DNA from: Symbiodinium kawagutii
Lineage: Eukaryota; Sar; Dinophyceae; Suessiales; Symbiodiniaceae
Assembly: GCA_009767595.1 (NCBI GenBank)
Contig: VSDK01015817.1
Coordinates: forward strand, 75,909-139,908
Direction: 5' to 3'
Length of the DNA: 64,000 bases
The notes below the pieces were generated by a model, which saw only the letters and a list, made by a program, of their open reading frames with translations, was not told the DNA's origin and did no database searches. Made by a program: the position numbers and the translations under genes. Positions 45,575-56,055 of the stretch are shown piece by piece; the first letter of the stretch is position 1, and every line of letters starts with the position of its first letter.

Positions 45575-45658
45575 CCACGTTTGCCACCAGAAGTTGGCAG
45601 CAACGTCCGATGGTCCCTGTCCAGGATGGGCGAGTGCTGGGCACCACAGATGAGAGAG
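45575..45658 (+). CDS. exon candidate, unknown
   Basis: Acceptor TTTGTCATAG, 28 phase-0 codons PRLPPEVGSNVRWSLSRMGE then CWAPQMRE, donor GAG|GTATGG. The frame stays open to TGA at about 45739 if unspliced; a second frame (VPVQDGRVLGTTDERG) is also open. Confidence 0.45.
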
Positions 45659-46085
45659 GTATGGCTTGGTCCTTGGAATGCAGAGGAAGTGCATCCTTTG
45701 TTTGAAGGGATAATTACTATCATTGATACAATTGGTTGATAATGATGGTTGATCAGGATGGTTGATGATGGATAATGATTTTTGGAGCCAAGTGGCAGAA
45801 TGTACATGTTCACTCATTTATGTTTGTGTGGCATAATTTTACTCGGAGTTTGCGAGGGTTGTGTTTTCACATTGTCGGCGTCAGAACATGTCAAAGCCGA
45901 AGGCGTCTGAAGATGGGCCTTGACTTATTGTTTTTTGATGTTTTTTCATACTTGATTTTTACATATTCATACAGCATTGCAATTTTGCACTCTCTTTGTC
46001 ATTTTTGCGAGGATACAACGGGCAGACAATGGGTTCGTTCGTGTGTCTGTGTGTGTGTGTGATATGCACAAAGGGCAGAGCTCAG

Positions 46086-46334
46086 ATGCACGATTCCTCA
46101 AGTGGTTTTGATTTCATGTTTCAGCATGTTTTTCCGGCTTCCACTGGGCTTCCACGTTTTGTTTTTCCGATTGTGAAGGTTTGCCTTTGGGACTTGTTCA
46201 ATCTGTCTCAGATTGCGGAGGCACGAGAGAAGCCGGACATGCTCACAGTGTGTTTTGTTTCTCAGCTGCTTTGCTTCTTACACTGGAAGAAAAGGCGAAA
46301 GGGCAAGGAAAGCGTGCTAATCATACCCAGTTGA
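46086..46334 (+). CDS. exon candidate, 82 codons
   Basis: After GAGCTCAG: MHDSSSGFDFMFQHVFPAST then DLFNLSQIAEAREKPDML and a basic end KKRRKGKESV, to TGA. A possible internal donor (GAAG|GTTTGC at about 46179) could shorten it. Function unknown. Confidence 0.45.
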   Translation: MHDSSSGFDFMFQHVFPASTGLPRFVFPIVKVCLWDLFNLSQIAEAREKPDMLTVCFVSQLLCFLHWKKRRKGKESVLIIPS

Positions 46335-46375
46335 AATTTCAATTGTTTATATGGATTTTCAACCATTCCATGCAG

Positions 46376-46605
46376 TTAGTGGAACCGCTTCACAATCTGT
46401 CGCTTGGAAATTCTCTGATAACGGTGGACTGTGCTTCAGTGTCAGCTCTCGTGCTGGCCAGTCGCGATTTCACGAGAAGGCTTGCACCAGCATCAAGCCG
46501 GACTTCTGGAGGCATGCGAGTAGTGGTGAAGTGCCAGCTGGACCGTTTTCATTCCAATGGGATTTGATCACCCAAATATGTACACTTGTTCGTGAAAATC
46601 CGTGA
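46376..46605 (+). CDS. last-exon candidate, possibly GOLD-like
   Basis: Acceptor TTCCATGCAG, then SGTASQSVAWKFSDNGGLCF and later GEVPAGPFSFQWD to TGA. The VAWKF...F pattern followed by a PAG-F-F-WD pattern recalls the strands of GOLD domains (cargo or lipid-transfer proteins). This is a pattern impression only. Another plus frame (EPLHNLSLGNSLITVD) is open too. Confidence 0.4.
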
Positions 46606-47159
46606 TTTCCCTGCATTCTTTGGTTTACCTTGGCCAAAGAGGTTTGCTTGATAAGTTAACGTACTTCAAGAAGACAGGAGCTTTGATGGATCATTGAATT
46701 CGGCTTCTTAGTACTGACCATCACCATGCCCTGTGAGGCAAAGCTTCGCCACCACCGGAGAGGAGCAGGGACTTGCGAGTCGGAGTTCATGGTTATTGAG
46801 GGCTGCGGCTCATCATGAGCCACTTTGGGAATCCCCATGAATCCCCATATACCCAATGTTCAACCAGTGCAGAATGGAACCATGTAATCAAACAACAGGT
46901 GGCTTGGAAACATGTTCCAAAACATCTGGAGAATTAAGGGTTGCACTGGCTGAGGATGATCATGATGGGAATAGCACTATGGTTCATTAAAGTTCATCAG
47001 GACCAATCCTCCTTGGATCGTAAGCTGCTGTGTTTTCGTCCACTGAGAAATGTTGCAGAATTCCCATATCATATTAGGGATGGGTGTAGCGAGAACATGC
47101 GTTGAAGTTGATCAGGGGAATTGGGTTTGTTTGATTTCCGGCATTGAGCCTTTGCCAAG

Positions 47160-47231
47160 TTTGGTTTTGGAGTGTGGGCTGGCCCCTTTGCCACAACCAA
47201 TGACGAGGGTTTTCTTCTCAAGAATTTGCTG
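47160..47231 (+). CDS. exon candidate, 24 codons
   Basis: After TTTGCCAAG, phase-0 FGFGVWAGPFATTNDEGFLL then KNLL and GT. A longer, less balanced frame is open from 47050 to 47364. Confidence 0.4.
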
Positions 47232-47916
47232 GTTTGCTGGGTATTTGCTGCCTTATGATCGAGCCGGCAGTGCTTCCGTTGTTTCTTTTTTGTCCTTTAC
47301 TTTTGACCTGGCTAGTGGTGGATGTCACTGGATGTCTATGTCGTTATTTGCCTCACACTGCTAAATGGCTGTCAATCTAAATGCATCAAATATGTTGAGT
47401 AGAATCGCACAGGTACGTTCCTTTCGGTATGTCCTCAAATGCAACCGTTGACTTTGGATTGTTACCAGGATTCAGCCGTGATTCTGTATGACCTGGCACA
47501 AGAACAGGCCGGGCTTGCACGAAGCATCAGGAAGCAAGCATTTCTGAAAATCTAAATCGCAATGGGAGGTATACTTTCTCCTAAATCCAAAACAGGTTGT
47601 GTTTACATTTGAGTGGATTTTGGCTTGCCCTAATTTATGGACATATTACTCAATTTGCAAGCAAAAACTTCAGGCGCTGACTGGAATGGAATAGACATTC
47701 ATATGCATGACCGTGTTTGTGCATGTTGACCGGGAATAGGAAATAGTGTCATGTGCAGCCATATCTGCGGCAAGCATTTCTGGATTGCAAGTCACCATAA
47801 GTCACCCATAATTGAAGTTCAAGTTGATGATGATCTCATTTGTGCATGTGTTTTATGAACACTGACGTGACTTGATACATGACTTGGAAGCCACATGAAA
47901 AATCAACGGTGGGATC

Positions 47917-48243
47917 ATGAACAACATTAGATTGGAGAAGGGAAGCAGAGCTTTGACCATATTTGGAGATTCTTCCTCAAGGGTACCTGCTGTGGCCAAG
48001 AATCCAATCGTGCGTACCTATTTCCGACTGGTGCCTTTCCTCCACACTGCATGCATTGCAATGGGTAAATGTAACCATGGTGAAATGACCCATCATGGAG
48101 TACTTGTCAAGTTTACTCACGGGAATTGGGTTGACCATGAAACTCCCACAAAACGTGTGGATGATATAGAACAAAACATCACACACTATAATTCAAAAAT
48201 TGTCGCCAATCGAAGGCTGCGGCTCAAACGGATCGACTTATGA
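47917..48243 (+). CDS. 108-codon ORF, unknown protein
   Basis: ATG-initiated frame MNNIRLEKGSRALTIFGDSS through PIVRTYFRLVPFLHTACIAM and DIEQNITHYNSKIVANRRLR to TGA or TAA. Good composition. Overlapping it from about 48200, a second frame (YEMQVLLENRQKHNGKRTAL to 48388) and a third (DRLMKCKCCLRTGKNTM to 48420) are also coding-like, so exon structure is unclear. Confidence 0.45.
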   Translation: MNNIRLEKGSRALTIFGDSSSRVPAVAKNPIVRTYFRLVPFLHTACIAMGKCNHGEMTHHGVLVKFTHGNWVDHETPTKRVDDIEQNITHYNSKIVANRRLRLKRIDL

Positions 48244-48527
48244 AATGCAAGTGTTGCTTGAGAACAGGCAAAAACACAATGGCAAACGAACCGCTTTGGT
48301 TTCTCATTTTTGGTGTCTTCAGCAGATATGCAGGCATGATTCAAAAACAAAATGCGATCATTGGGGTAAAAACTCACGAAAAAGTTAGTAACAGTCATAG
48401 GTCGCATTGTATTTGTTGAACAAAATTGGAATAAGTGCATTCTTTTCGGAAAAAGGATGCTTTGCAGTGTTACGTTCTGGTCTCCATCAGGACAGTTATC
48501 AAACAAACATACAATCAAAACCCTATC

Positions 48528-48735
48528 ATTAAGCATCATTAGCATCATGAAACCATCATCGTGAACCATCATTGAACTATCATTAGCCATTACGGTAAGC
48601 CATCATGAACCATCAATTAACTTTAAAAGCATCAGTAAGCATCATCAAGCATTCACCATTGACCATTTCCACCACCATCTACCACCCTAAAACTATCATT
48701 AAACATCATGAAACCATCATCAAGCACCATGAACG
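48528..48735 (+). repeat. AACCATCAT-type degenerate tract
   Basis: Repeated AACCATCATTGAACTATC-like words, same polarity as the tract at 24.8 kb and opposite to that at 42.3 kb. Confidence 0.75.
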
Positions 48736-48751
48736 AGTTGAAATCCACCAG

Positions 48752-48921
48752 GGTTCTGCTCGTCGTTGGCTCGGTGCGTCTCCAGGTCCGTGAGCGTTAC
48801 CTCCCTCCGCCGCGTAGCGACGGCAATGGAGCCCCTTGATTTGAAGCGTGCTTGGTGCGTAGGGACGACTGCTCAGACGGCGACCACATCTAAGGAAGGC
48901 AGAACTGAAATCTCTTTATGA
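48752..48921 (+). CDS. last-exon candidate, unknown
   Basis: Acceptor ATCCACCAG, then FCSSLARCVSRSVSVTSLRR and AMEPLDLKRAWCVGTTAQTA to TGA. Sharp GC rise. The antisense strand is also open with reasonable composition, so strand confidence is limited. Confidence 0.4.
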
Positions 48922-49067
48922 GTTGGAGGGCAAGTCTGGACTCGCGGATCCATGCTCATTGTTTGGTCAAGGATGCAAGAGACATAGGTTTGATATTCAA
49001 TGTTTAATGTTGTTGGACCTTTTGTAGAAAGTAAATGGAATCATACATCTTACATGACATTTATATT

Positions 49068-49098
<31 letters not shown>

Positions 49099-50091
49099 TA
49101 TGGATGTACACAAGTTTTGTGTTCGGAAGCTTTTGCCATGATTCCTATCATTAGCCGACTCATTCCCCTGCCAATGCCTTGAGCAACACGTTCCACAACT
49201 GTTAGGGACATTTATGTTTTACTTGATTTAGTTTTGTTATTTGTCTCTTGCTATCATCACACAACCTTTTTCAGATAGAAGCAAACCATAGAAATGTAAA
49301 AAGACAAACGCTCTTGATTCAATAAGGTTTATAGCTTGAAGCGCAATTACACTTTAATATGAAGTAGTCGATTTGTTTTCTTTGCAGCCATTGCTGGGCT
49401 ATTGCTGTTTGCTGGACATTTTGGAAATCGAGTTTTCCAAAGCTTTCCTGACTCCGTTGATTGCCTCCTATTGCCTCATATTGCCTCTATATAATCTCCG
49501 GTTCGCTCGACTGCTTACTTGACACATCTTGACACATTTTCACAAATGGAGTGTCCCAGGTGGTTTCCCAAACATGCTGTTTAGCAGTGGCTCCAAAGGA
49601 AGGGGGTTCTCCCACCAGTCTACAACACATCCATTTTGATGATTCGGCTGAGGTTCCGAACACCTGTTTGGGTTTGGGAGGTGACAGGCGCGCGCTGCAA
49701 GCAGTTTAAAGGGAGGCCGTTGGCCTCAGAACCGTCCCAAAATGGTCAAGTTTGAATGGACACCATCACTTTCGTGTATGCCTTTATTTGTTGGTAAAGC
49801 CCAATGCAGCTAGATCCATGTTGTTTCTAAAGCTGTCATCTCAAACTCCTGGCCTCAAAGCATTTGTATAGACTGTAAGATGTCAGCTCTTTGTGACGAC
49901 TGTGAGAAGTGAAACAAACCAAAACCAAACAGAATTGAACCGCAGTATCATGTTGAGACAGTGAATATTCAGTCTAGACACGGAAGATGAGGTTGGCACA
50001 CGCACCCATATTGCTTTCGCACCTGAGATTGGTGCATCGATATTGCAGCTTAGTGTACACCCGTGCTGCATTATACACTTCTTTTTTGCAG
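48922..50091. other. no convincing gene
   Basis: AT-rich; short AT tract at 49070-49100. Nothing with both splice ends and a clean frame. Confidence 0.5.
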
Positions 50092-50229
50092 TGCAGGCAC
50101 ACAATCCACTTCGGAATTATGGCAGCCAACATCAGCCAACCTTATATGAATATCGAAACATGTCAGAAAGATCAGAAAGGACTTAACGTGTTCTTTCCGG
50201 TGTTAGTTTACGTCCCTGGCTCTACTTGA
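50092..50229 (+). CDS. last-exon candidate, unknown
   Basis: Acceptor CTTTTTTGCAG, 45 phase-0 codons CRHTIHFGIMAANISQPYMN then IETCQKDQKGLNVFF to TGA. Excellent acceptor. An alternative acceptor five bases on gives a different frame. Confidence 0.5.
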   Translation, partial: CRHTIHFGIMAANISQPYMNIETCQKDQKGLNVFFPVLVYVPGST

Positions 50230-50232
50230 CAG

Positions 50233-50338
50233 GCAGCAACGATCGATATGGGGCTGCCAATCAAATGCCCGCAGTTCCCATCCAGAGAAACGCCATTGGG
50301 AAAACATGGGGTGTGGCCATGCGTTGGTGAATCCGCTG
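50233..50338 (+). CDS. exon candidate upstream of WD40 segment
   Basis: Acceptor TACTTGACAG, frame AATIDMGLPIKCPQFPSRET then PLGKHGVWPCVGESAG and GT. The phase does not join directly to 50364, so the link to the WD40 segment is unproven. Confidence 0.4.
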
Positions 50339-50363
50339 GTCGTGGCGGATGAAGCCTCGGCAG

Positions 50364-50474
50364 GTTTCCGAATCTGATGGTGACTGGTTGCGCAGATGGA
50401 AAGATGCGAATTTGGGACCAGGCGTCTCAGCTGAGGGATCCGGAGCACAGCATGAGAAGCATGGTCAACTTGTG
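50364..50474 (+). CDS. exon candidate, WD40 repeat
   Basis: Acceptor CCTCGGCAG, then FPNLMVTGCADGKMRIWDQA. The pattern hydrophobic-VTG-x-x-DG-x-x-RIWD is the core of a WD40 blade, which builds beta-propeller scaffolds. Possible donor TTGTG|GTGATA. Only one blade is visible, so a complete propeller would need exons outside this stretch. Confidence 0.55.
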
Positions 50475-50517
50475 GTGATAGCTGTGGTTCTATTCACTGA
50501 CTCACAGCAACTCACAG

Positions 50518-50790
50518 CTCTGGCTCCACTTTGAACTGCAAGAAGTGTACGAGAGGCTGTTTTTGGTACGATTTCCTGGCTGGAACAAAGGTTGCAAAAG
50601 TAGAGTTTGCATTACTTTTGCCCGCGATAGCGCTTGCTGCTTGCCAAATTGTTTTGCTGCACCTACTAACAAATCCAGCAATTACTTGTCCTTGTCTACC
50701 AACTGTATCAACGATTTGCATGTGTTTCAATACTACAATCTCTGCATACTAAACCCATACTGTATTGATGTTCCTTGTGATGAGACATAG
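50518..50790 (+). CDS. coding segment, RRM-like
   Basis: Acceptor GCAACTCACAG, phase-0 frame LWLHFELQEVYERLFLVRFP followed by GWNKGCKSRVCITFARDSA. An EL-x-LF-x-x-FPG helix followed by a V-C-I-x-F strand and then A matches the middle of RRM RNA-binding domains of the RBPMS/couch-potato sort. RNP1 is degenerate and the first strand is missing. The frame runs on to TAG at 50790. Confidence 0.4.
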   Translation, partial: LWLHFELQEVYERLFLVRFPGWNKGCKSRVCITFARDSACCLPNCFAAPTNKSSNYLSLSTNCINDLHVFQYYNLCILNPYCIDVPCDET

Positions 50791-50970
50791 GATGAAATAG
50801 CACTATGGGGTGATTCCCAATCTGATGCCGTCCAAAAGAGATGGCCTCGGAACTCAACCGGGCTCAGCTGGTTGGCCTTTCGAAGTGTCTTCCAGGCAAC
50901 GTCTCTGAAGCGCTTGCACACCGTTTCGATTGGATCGGTCTTGCCCACGCAGCACGCCTGGCATGATTGA
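50791..50970 (+). CDS. last-exon candidate, strand slightly ambiguous
   Basis: Acceptor GAGACATAG, 59 phase-0 codons DEIALWGDSQSDAVQKRWPR then SWLAFRSVFQATSLKRLH to TGA. The minus strand is open too (KTDPIETVCKRFRDVAWKTL). Plus is preferred because the neighbours are plus. Confidence 0.4.
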   Translation, partial: DEIALWGDSQSDAVQKRWPRNSTGLSWLAFRSVFQATSLKRLHTVSIGSVLPTQHAWHD

Positions 50971-51269
50971 CAACAGGAATGTCAGTTTGATCACGTTTGT
51001 TTCCTCAGTTGCATTCATAGCTGTTGGTTGTTACTGTCACTTTTGACATGGCTAATGCCAAATGATTGGGCAGTTTCCTTGTTTGGGATCAGTTTGGGAT
51101 GTTTGTGAGCTTTGCAGATCCAAACTGGTACCCGAGTTAGCTGCAGGTGCTTCACCATGGGCTGGCAGCTGATTGTCTCAGCTTCGTGTGGTTTCCCAGC
51201 CGACATAAAACGTCAAAGTCTCTTGGATCCTTGATTTCCAATGATTTCCATTTTATTTCCCATTCTCAG

Positions 51270-51326
51270 GAGGTTGAAGCTGATCTGTTATGGGGGAGTG
51301 TCAGGCTAGGCTCATGGTGCCTCCCT
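51270..51326 (+). CDS. exon candidate, 19 codons
   Basis: Acceptor CCCATTCTCAG, EVEADLLWGSVRLGSWCLP in phase 0 at both ends, donor CCCT|GTAAGA. Very good splice sites. Confidence 0.55.
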
Positions 51327-51419
51327 GTAAGACCACTTTGATTGCAATGGTGTTTCCTTGCTCATGGTGTTTCCTCTGCCTAGAATGGGTCATGTGTTGA
51401 TCGTTTGAACCTCCAGCAG

Positions 51420-51570
51420 ACAAGAAGGATCGCTGCACCAAAATCAGCTAAACAAGACATAGTATATACTGGACCTGGATATGCTTATCCCGGTTATCCC
51501 AGACAATGCTGTGACATTGCCATCACTGTCAATCACTGTCAGCCTTATCATCTACAGTATTTTTTCATCA
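51420..51570 (+). CDS. exon candidate, unknown
   Basis: After CTCCAGCAG the frame reads TRRIAAPKSAKQDIVYTGPG then YAYPGYPRQCCD. The 3' end is not clear. Confidence 0.35.
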
Positions 51571-51721
51571 GATGTAGCATCGTCACTATCCTTGCACGTA
51601 CTCGTGACATGCGGATTGTCATTACCATTAGTACGCATCATGCATAATTACATTGGAGAAATCCATTGTATCGAGAATCATGACTACTACTGTAATCAAT
51701 GGATTACATGCATCATTTCAG

Positions 51722-51919
51722 AATTTGTTTCCCTTTCAAACACATATAGTTTTGGTAGTTAGAACCGGGTGGGTCCACTTCTTCTTAAATTCACTTGAAG
51801 CACCTGCACAAAAGCTTGTGAATATTGTACAAACATGTAATATTAACTTAAAATACATATGTGCGAGGGTCAAAACACGCGTAATGGAGTTGTTGATTGC
51901 AGTCGCCGTGGATATGTAA
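51722..51919 (+). CDS. last-exon candidate, hydrophobic
   Basis: Acceptor GCATCATTTCAG, 65 phase-0 codons NLFPFQTHIVLVVRTGWVHF then EAPAQKLVNIVQTCNI to TAA. Possible membrane association. Confidence 0.4.
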   Translation, partial: NLFPFQTHIVLVVRTGWVHFFLNSLEAPAQKLVNIVQTCNINLKYICARVKTRVMELLIAVAVDM

Positions 51920-51927
51920 AAAGTAAG

Positions 51928-51970
51928 ATTTGCTGTGTGTAGCGATGGGGACCCTCGGTAGCGATACCCC
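51928..51970 (+). repeat. TGTGTAGCGATGGGGACCCT repeat, copy 1
   Basis: About 33 bases match 52939-52972 closely; AGCGATGCC words recur at 52368-52410. Confidence 0.75.
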
Positions 51971-52080
51971 TTTCTATAATGTAAAGTTATGGACATGTAT
52001 TTTACATATACGCTTATTTATAGAATTGTATTTAAAGGCATGGCAATCACTTTGTCTAGAATTTAGGTGTGTTAATGCAG

Positions 52081-52250
52081 CCTCGCTTGCAAGCTGGGCA
52101 TTGGCAGCGGGCCTGCGTAGAAAGTCCCAGAAGACTAAGAGGCTAGAAGTCATTCGGGTCCAAAGAGAAAGTGGCTTAAAGATCACTTGCTGTCAGATCC
52201 CCGCACATTGCCTGTGCAGAAATTCGACCACGCAGGCAAGTCCAACCTAA
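52081..52250 (+). CDS. last-exon candidate, basic
   Basis: Acceptor GTTAATGCAG, frame SLASWALAAGLRRKSQKTKR then LEVIRVQRESGLKITCCQIP to TAA. Rich in Lys/Arg; one of the better islands. Confidence 0.5.
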
Positions 52251-52507
52251 TCATGGCAGTTGTAGACCATACGCCCCGAGCTTGACTTGGCAACAGCAGA
52301 GTAATTAGAATCCAAAAAAAAATACAGAAACACTTTTGCCAGGAATTGGACAATTTGACCCGCACAGAGCGATGCCCCTAGCGATGCCAATCGATACCCA
52401 GAGCGATGCCCAAATGTGCTCAGAACGCCTAATCCCCCTCGACCCAGCAATTTGTTCACGGCTTCTTGTAGCGTTCTGAAAGAAAGTGCAGAGCCTGCAG
52501 CGGATCT

Positions 52508-52861
52508 ATGATTCACCCGGACCCATGCCGCGTGCAAGAGGACCGACCAGTCTCAAAGCAAGCCCAGTGTCCTGCAAGAAGTCGGTTTGATTTTGCTTCG
52601 GGTTTTTCTTTGCTCGCAACCTGCGAGAGCAAGCAATGTGTTGCCGCTACCGTATCAAACCGAACCCGGCCACACGCCCACTGCACAGCAAGAGGGTTGG
52701 CTGATACAGTTGCTGTAGCTTTCTGTTTGCCATTGTCAACTCCGTTCGGGGATGCTACGGAAACCTCAGCTTTCTGCTTCTTTTTCTCGACTATGAAATG
52801 TGAGTTCACACACGAGCACATGCATGCATCATCGCGGGGCGGGAGGTGGCGTCCGCAATAG
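52508..52861. CDS. long open segment, strand ambiguous
   Basis: Plus is open for 117 codons from an ATG (MIHPDPCRVQEDRPVSKQAQ). Minus is open for 102 codons, reading VEKKKQKAEVSVASPNGVDN then GKQKATATVSANPLAVQ to a stop at 52513. The minus peptide looks more natural. Very likely exonic, direction unproven. Confidence 0.45.
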
Positions 52862-52938
52862 GTTTATAAAAGTAAAACTATACAGCCCGGTCCAAGCTGA
52901 TGGCAGCCGACCTTGTTTTTGTCCATTTTTCAAGTTTC

Positions 52939-52972
52939 CCTGTGTGTAGCGATGGGGACCCTCGGAAGCGAT
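52939..52972 (+). repeat. TGTGTAGCGATGGGGACCCT repeat, copy 2
   Basis: Second copy of the short element at 51928. Confidence 0.75.
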
Positions 52973-53209
52973 GCCATGACCATGAAACTAACAATGAGTT
53001 TTGACCGTCGCACATATATATATATATATATAAATATACATGGTCATTTTTGGATTCATACATTTAATATATATATATATACATACCCTGGAATTCAACG
53101 ACCATTTTTATAATGGTGGTTCATCCACGACCATTTTTTATGGTATAACGCATTGAACGCACAGAACGACCATTTCAACCTGCCACTTGTCGATCCTTCT
53201 GTAGCCCAG

Positions 53210-53269
53210 GCGCAGACATTGACCGTAACCAATGTTCCGATATGGCATTTTTTCATATTTTTCCACAAA
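53210..53269 (+). CDS. exon candidate, 20 codons
   Basis: Acceptor TGTAGCCCAG, AQTLTVTNVPIWHFFIFFHK in phase 0 at both ends, GT donor. Upstream frame (NDHFNLPLVDPSVAQ) is open too. Confidence 0.4.
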
Positions 53270-53332
53270 GTTGTAAGATTGCCAACTTCAAAATACTTTA
53301 GCCACTATCAATCGAAGTGGAGAGGATGCATG

Positions 53333-53537
53333 CTAAACCATCCAATGTTTGAAGGGAGAATTTAAATCAATAGCCAATATAGGCCCGCTAATGACCACTA
53401 GGTCTTGCAGGAAGGGTGGATCACTATCTAACGGTGTTTGTGCGCGCTTTTCCCTCATTGCCACCCGTCTAGGTGGTACATCGCCTTGCACAGGCCACAA
53501 CACAATCCTGAACAATCATTGGTATCCAAAACGATAG
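53333..53537. CDS. coding segment, strand ambiguous
   Basis: Minus reads GDVPPRRVAMREKRAQTPLD then SDPPFLQDLVVISGPILA to a stop at 53333. Plus reads GPLMTTRSCRKGGSLSNGVC to TAG or TGA at 53537. Minus has better composition and, with 52508, suggests a minus-strand gene at 52.5-53.7 kb. Confidence 0.4.
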
Positions 53538-54000
53538 TTGCCAAGAACAAACAAAACCAAACCCAATATAATAAACCTTGAGGCCTTGAGGCTTTACTAA
53601 GCGTAGATTCTGGCTGGTTGACAATGGGTGGTGACAAAGCATGGCGCCAAGCAGGCTGGAAGCTTGGTGGCTTCAAAGGGAAACATAATAGTGTAAACGT
53701 GTTTGAGCTAGTTTGCCGTGGGTCAACATGTACTTTATGCCTCGCCTAGCGTAGCTCTCATACGATTAAAATAATATGCTCAATATTTTCTTTGCCACAT
53801 TTTGCGCGATATCCAGCTACATGCATCATGGCCGCATACGTTTTGCCCAAAAGAGACCATAGACCTTGTAGCACCAGGTAAATGAAAAACGGCCTTGCGA
53901 TGATGCCAGCCACTGAAACACAAGTAATTTACTCATTGATTGTAGATTGACTATGGGCAACTGGCCAACAACTACCCCTGAAAAAAATCATCAATGACTG

Positions 54001-54198
54001 ATGATTCCGAGTTTCTCGGATAATCAACAAGATAGAACCCAAGATAACTCAAGTACCGGCATATTTTTTGCATCGCAGCTTAGCAGCCCATCCAATTCAG
54101 AAGTGAATGGTGTGGCCTGCCACATCTGGAATCCATTTTTTGGGATATTATACGTGATGCATGTGCCCTTGGGTTTGAAGAAAAAAATGTGGTACTGA
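54001..54198 (+). CDS. weak coding segment
   Basis: Frame FSDNQQDRTQDNSSTGIFFA then WNPFFGILYVMHVPLG to TGA. Polar start and hydrophobic end; splice ends not evident. Confidence 0.25.
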   Translation: MIPSFSDNQQDRTQDNSSTGIFFASQLSSPSNSEVNGVACHIWNPFFGILYVMHVPLGLKKKMWY

Positions 54199-54893
54199 CG
54201 CAACATGTTCAAACCACAGAATTTTGGGGTTGAGATGCGCGTGATTGGTGCGTGATTCAGCGTGATTCAGCGTGACTGGTGCATTTTTTAGCGTGAAAGG
54301 ACATTTTTTAACGTGAAAGTACATTTCGGCAAAATTGCTATGTTTTTGCTCGAAAACAGTCTCAACACGGTTCGGTACGTATTCGCGTCAAACATGTGGC
54401 ACGTTCTGCGGAAATATTCATATACTTGTCCAGATCATTGTGACCCACTTTGTGCACCAGACAAAGACTAGAAAAAAATGGGGAACAAATACTTAAGCCA
54501 AAATATTGAAAATGTAGAATGTATGTGTGGCGTTTGCTGGCCGTTCTTGGACCCAATCATCAGCAGCAACACTTAGGGTACAATATTTAGAGGCTGTCGT
54601 GGGACCTTTCAAAAGTAGCTCGAGGAGCTGCCAGGGCAGAAGCAAATACAGAGCACGAATGCCATCCATCAGAGTTTCCTAACGAGAAGATGGATGAAGA
54701 TGCAAAAAGCAAAGAAAATGAAAAAACCAAGGCCTATCGCCACACACACTCCACAAAATGCAAATGATATATCTGCAGGATCATTTCCCAACACCTAATT
54801 TTTAGGATCATAACATTGATGTGCACAAACAAAGACAATTGTTTTCCATGATGATGGGTCATAACCGAAGTGGTCAGCGCATGTCATTGCTAG

Positions 54894-55016
54894 GACTGCG
54901 AAATCATTGCCGTGATTGAAGGAATTCCAACATCTGCCAAAAGTTTGGAGCATTGTGTTCGCAAAGAAAAACAGAAAACAAATCTTGGAGAGAGAAACGA
55001 GTCACATGCAGAATGA
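54894..55016 (+). CDS. last-exon candidate, charged
   Basis: Acceptor TCATTGCTAG, 40 phase-0 codons DCEIIAVIEGIPTSAKSLEH then CVRKEKQKTNLGERNE to TGA. Balanced and charged; a competing frame also runs to 55194. Confidence 0.5.
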   Translation, partial: DCEIIAVIEGIPTSAKSLEHCVRKEKQKTNLGERNESHAE

Positions 55017-55571
55017 TAGTGTAAATCAAGTTTGTTGGAGTGATAACGTGCTTGTAGTATTTCTACTCCAGGTTGCTTTGTTACTGCGAATGTGTTCCCA
55101 TGACATGATGAATTCTATTAGATTTATATGTTGCTGTCATGCATGGAATGCGACCGGGCCCACGCGTGCTCGCACACATCGCAGCGTTCGGTGAAATACA
55201 TAACGAGCTACTAGGCTGGCACTCAGGTGTGCATATTAGTAACTGTCCGTACGTCAGTGAATGTTGGTTTGGTCCAAATGTCTTGGCATTTTAAGGTTTT
55301 GAAGTCGTCAAGGATCTGGATGGTTGGCTTGGCCCGGGGAAAAAACATGAAACAACAAGAATCCGCGTGATTCATGAAACCTGAAAACTGGGATAGGACA
55401 GATTATGGTCTTTCACGTCAAATGGTCTTTCCGCTAAAGCCCCTATAAATAATAGCCTTTTGAAGGCTAGGGCATACATATTTGTCATATGTATATTGTA
55501 TTTTAGTATTTGCATATATTCCCCACACACACACAGATTCATTTGACATTGTTGTTGGAAGTTTGTCCCAG

Positions 55572-55698
55572 TTCCAGCGTGGTGGCCATTTTCCAAGGCT
55601 TGGTGATTCCTCATACACCGGACAGAAAGCCGTGGAGCCGGCGCTCTGTTAGCATCCCCCAACTCGCTGCCACTGCACGACACAAACTTTGTGGCTAA
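55572..55698 (+). CDS. last-exon candidate, unknown
   Basis: Acceptor TTTGTCCCAG, frame SSVVAIFQGLVIPHTPDRKP then SRRSVSIPQLAATARHK to TAA. Confidence 0.45.
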
Positions 55699-55852
55699 GG
55701 AAGTGACACTATGTGGCAGTTAGAATATCTTAGAATCACATAGATTCACTTAGAAATATTTAATCAATGGATTTTCACATTCTTTTCATGTTGTTTCCAT
55801 TTTGGTTTCTGATCCATGGCGTTTCTGCGGGCTTGTGGCGCCAGACTGCCAG

Positions 55853-55972
55853 GATCGGGGAGGCGTTTACGTCTACGACTTAAGGCTCGTGGCTGACATT
55901 GAAGTTTTGTTGCGATATGGTAGGGTAACGGAGTGTAACAAGAATTCACAAACCTGTCAGTCTGTCAGTTGA
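55853..55972 (+). CDS. last-exon candidate, VYVYDL motif
   Basis: Acceptor AGACTGCCAG, 39 phase-0 codons DRGGVYVYDLRLVADIEVLL then RYGRVTECNKNSQ to TGA. The VYVYDL string recalls the first strand of exostosin-type glycosyltransferases, but nothing else of that fold is visible and the exon ends soon after, so function stays open. Confidence 0.5.
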   Translation, partial: DRGGVYVYDLRLVADIEVLLRYGRVTECNKNSQTCQSVS

Positions 55973-56055
55973 TGGTATGGCAACAGAATTGATGATCCAA
56001 TATTTGGTGATTAGTGCATACAGTCCGACTGTATGATGGCAACATCCAATTTTAA

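Noticed and set aside
48186..48590. 134-codon minus-strand frame
   Set aside because: Much of it crosses the AACCATCAT tract and overlaps better plus-strand frames; composition is Met/Asp/Phe-skewed.
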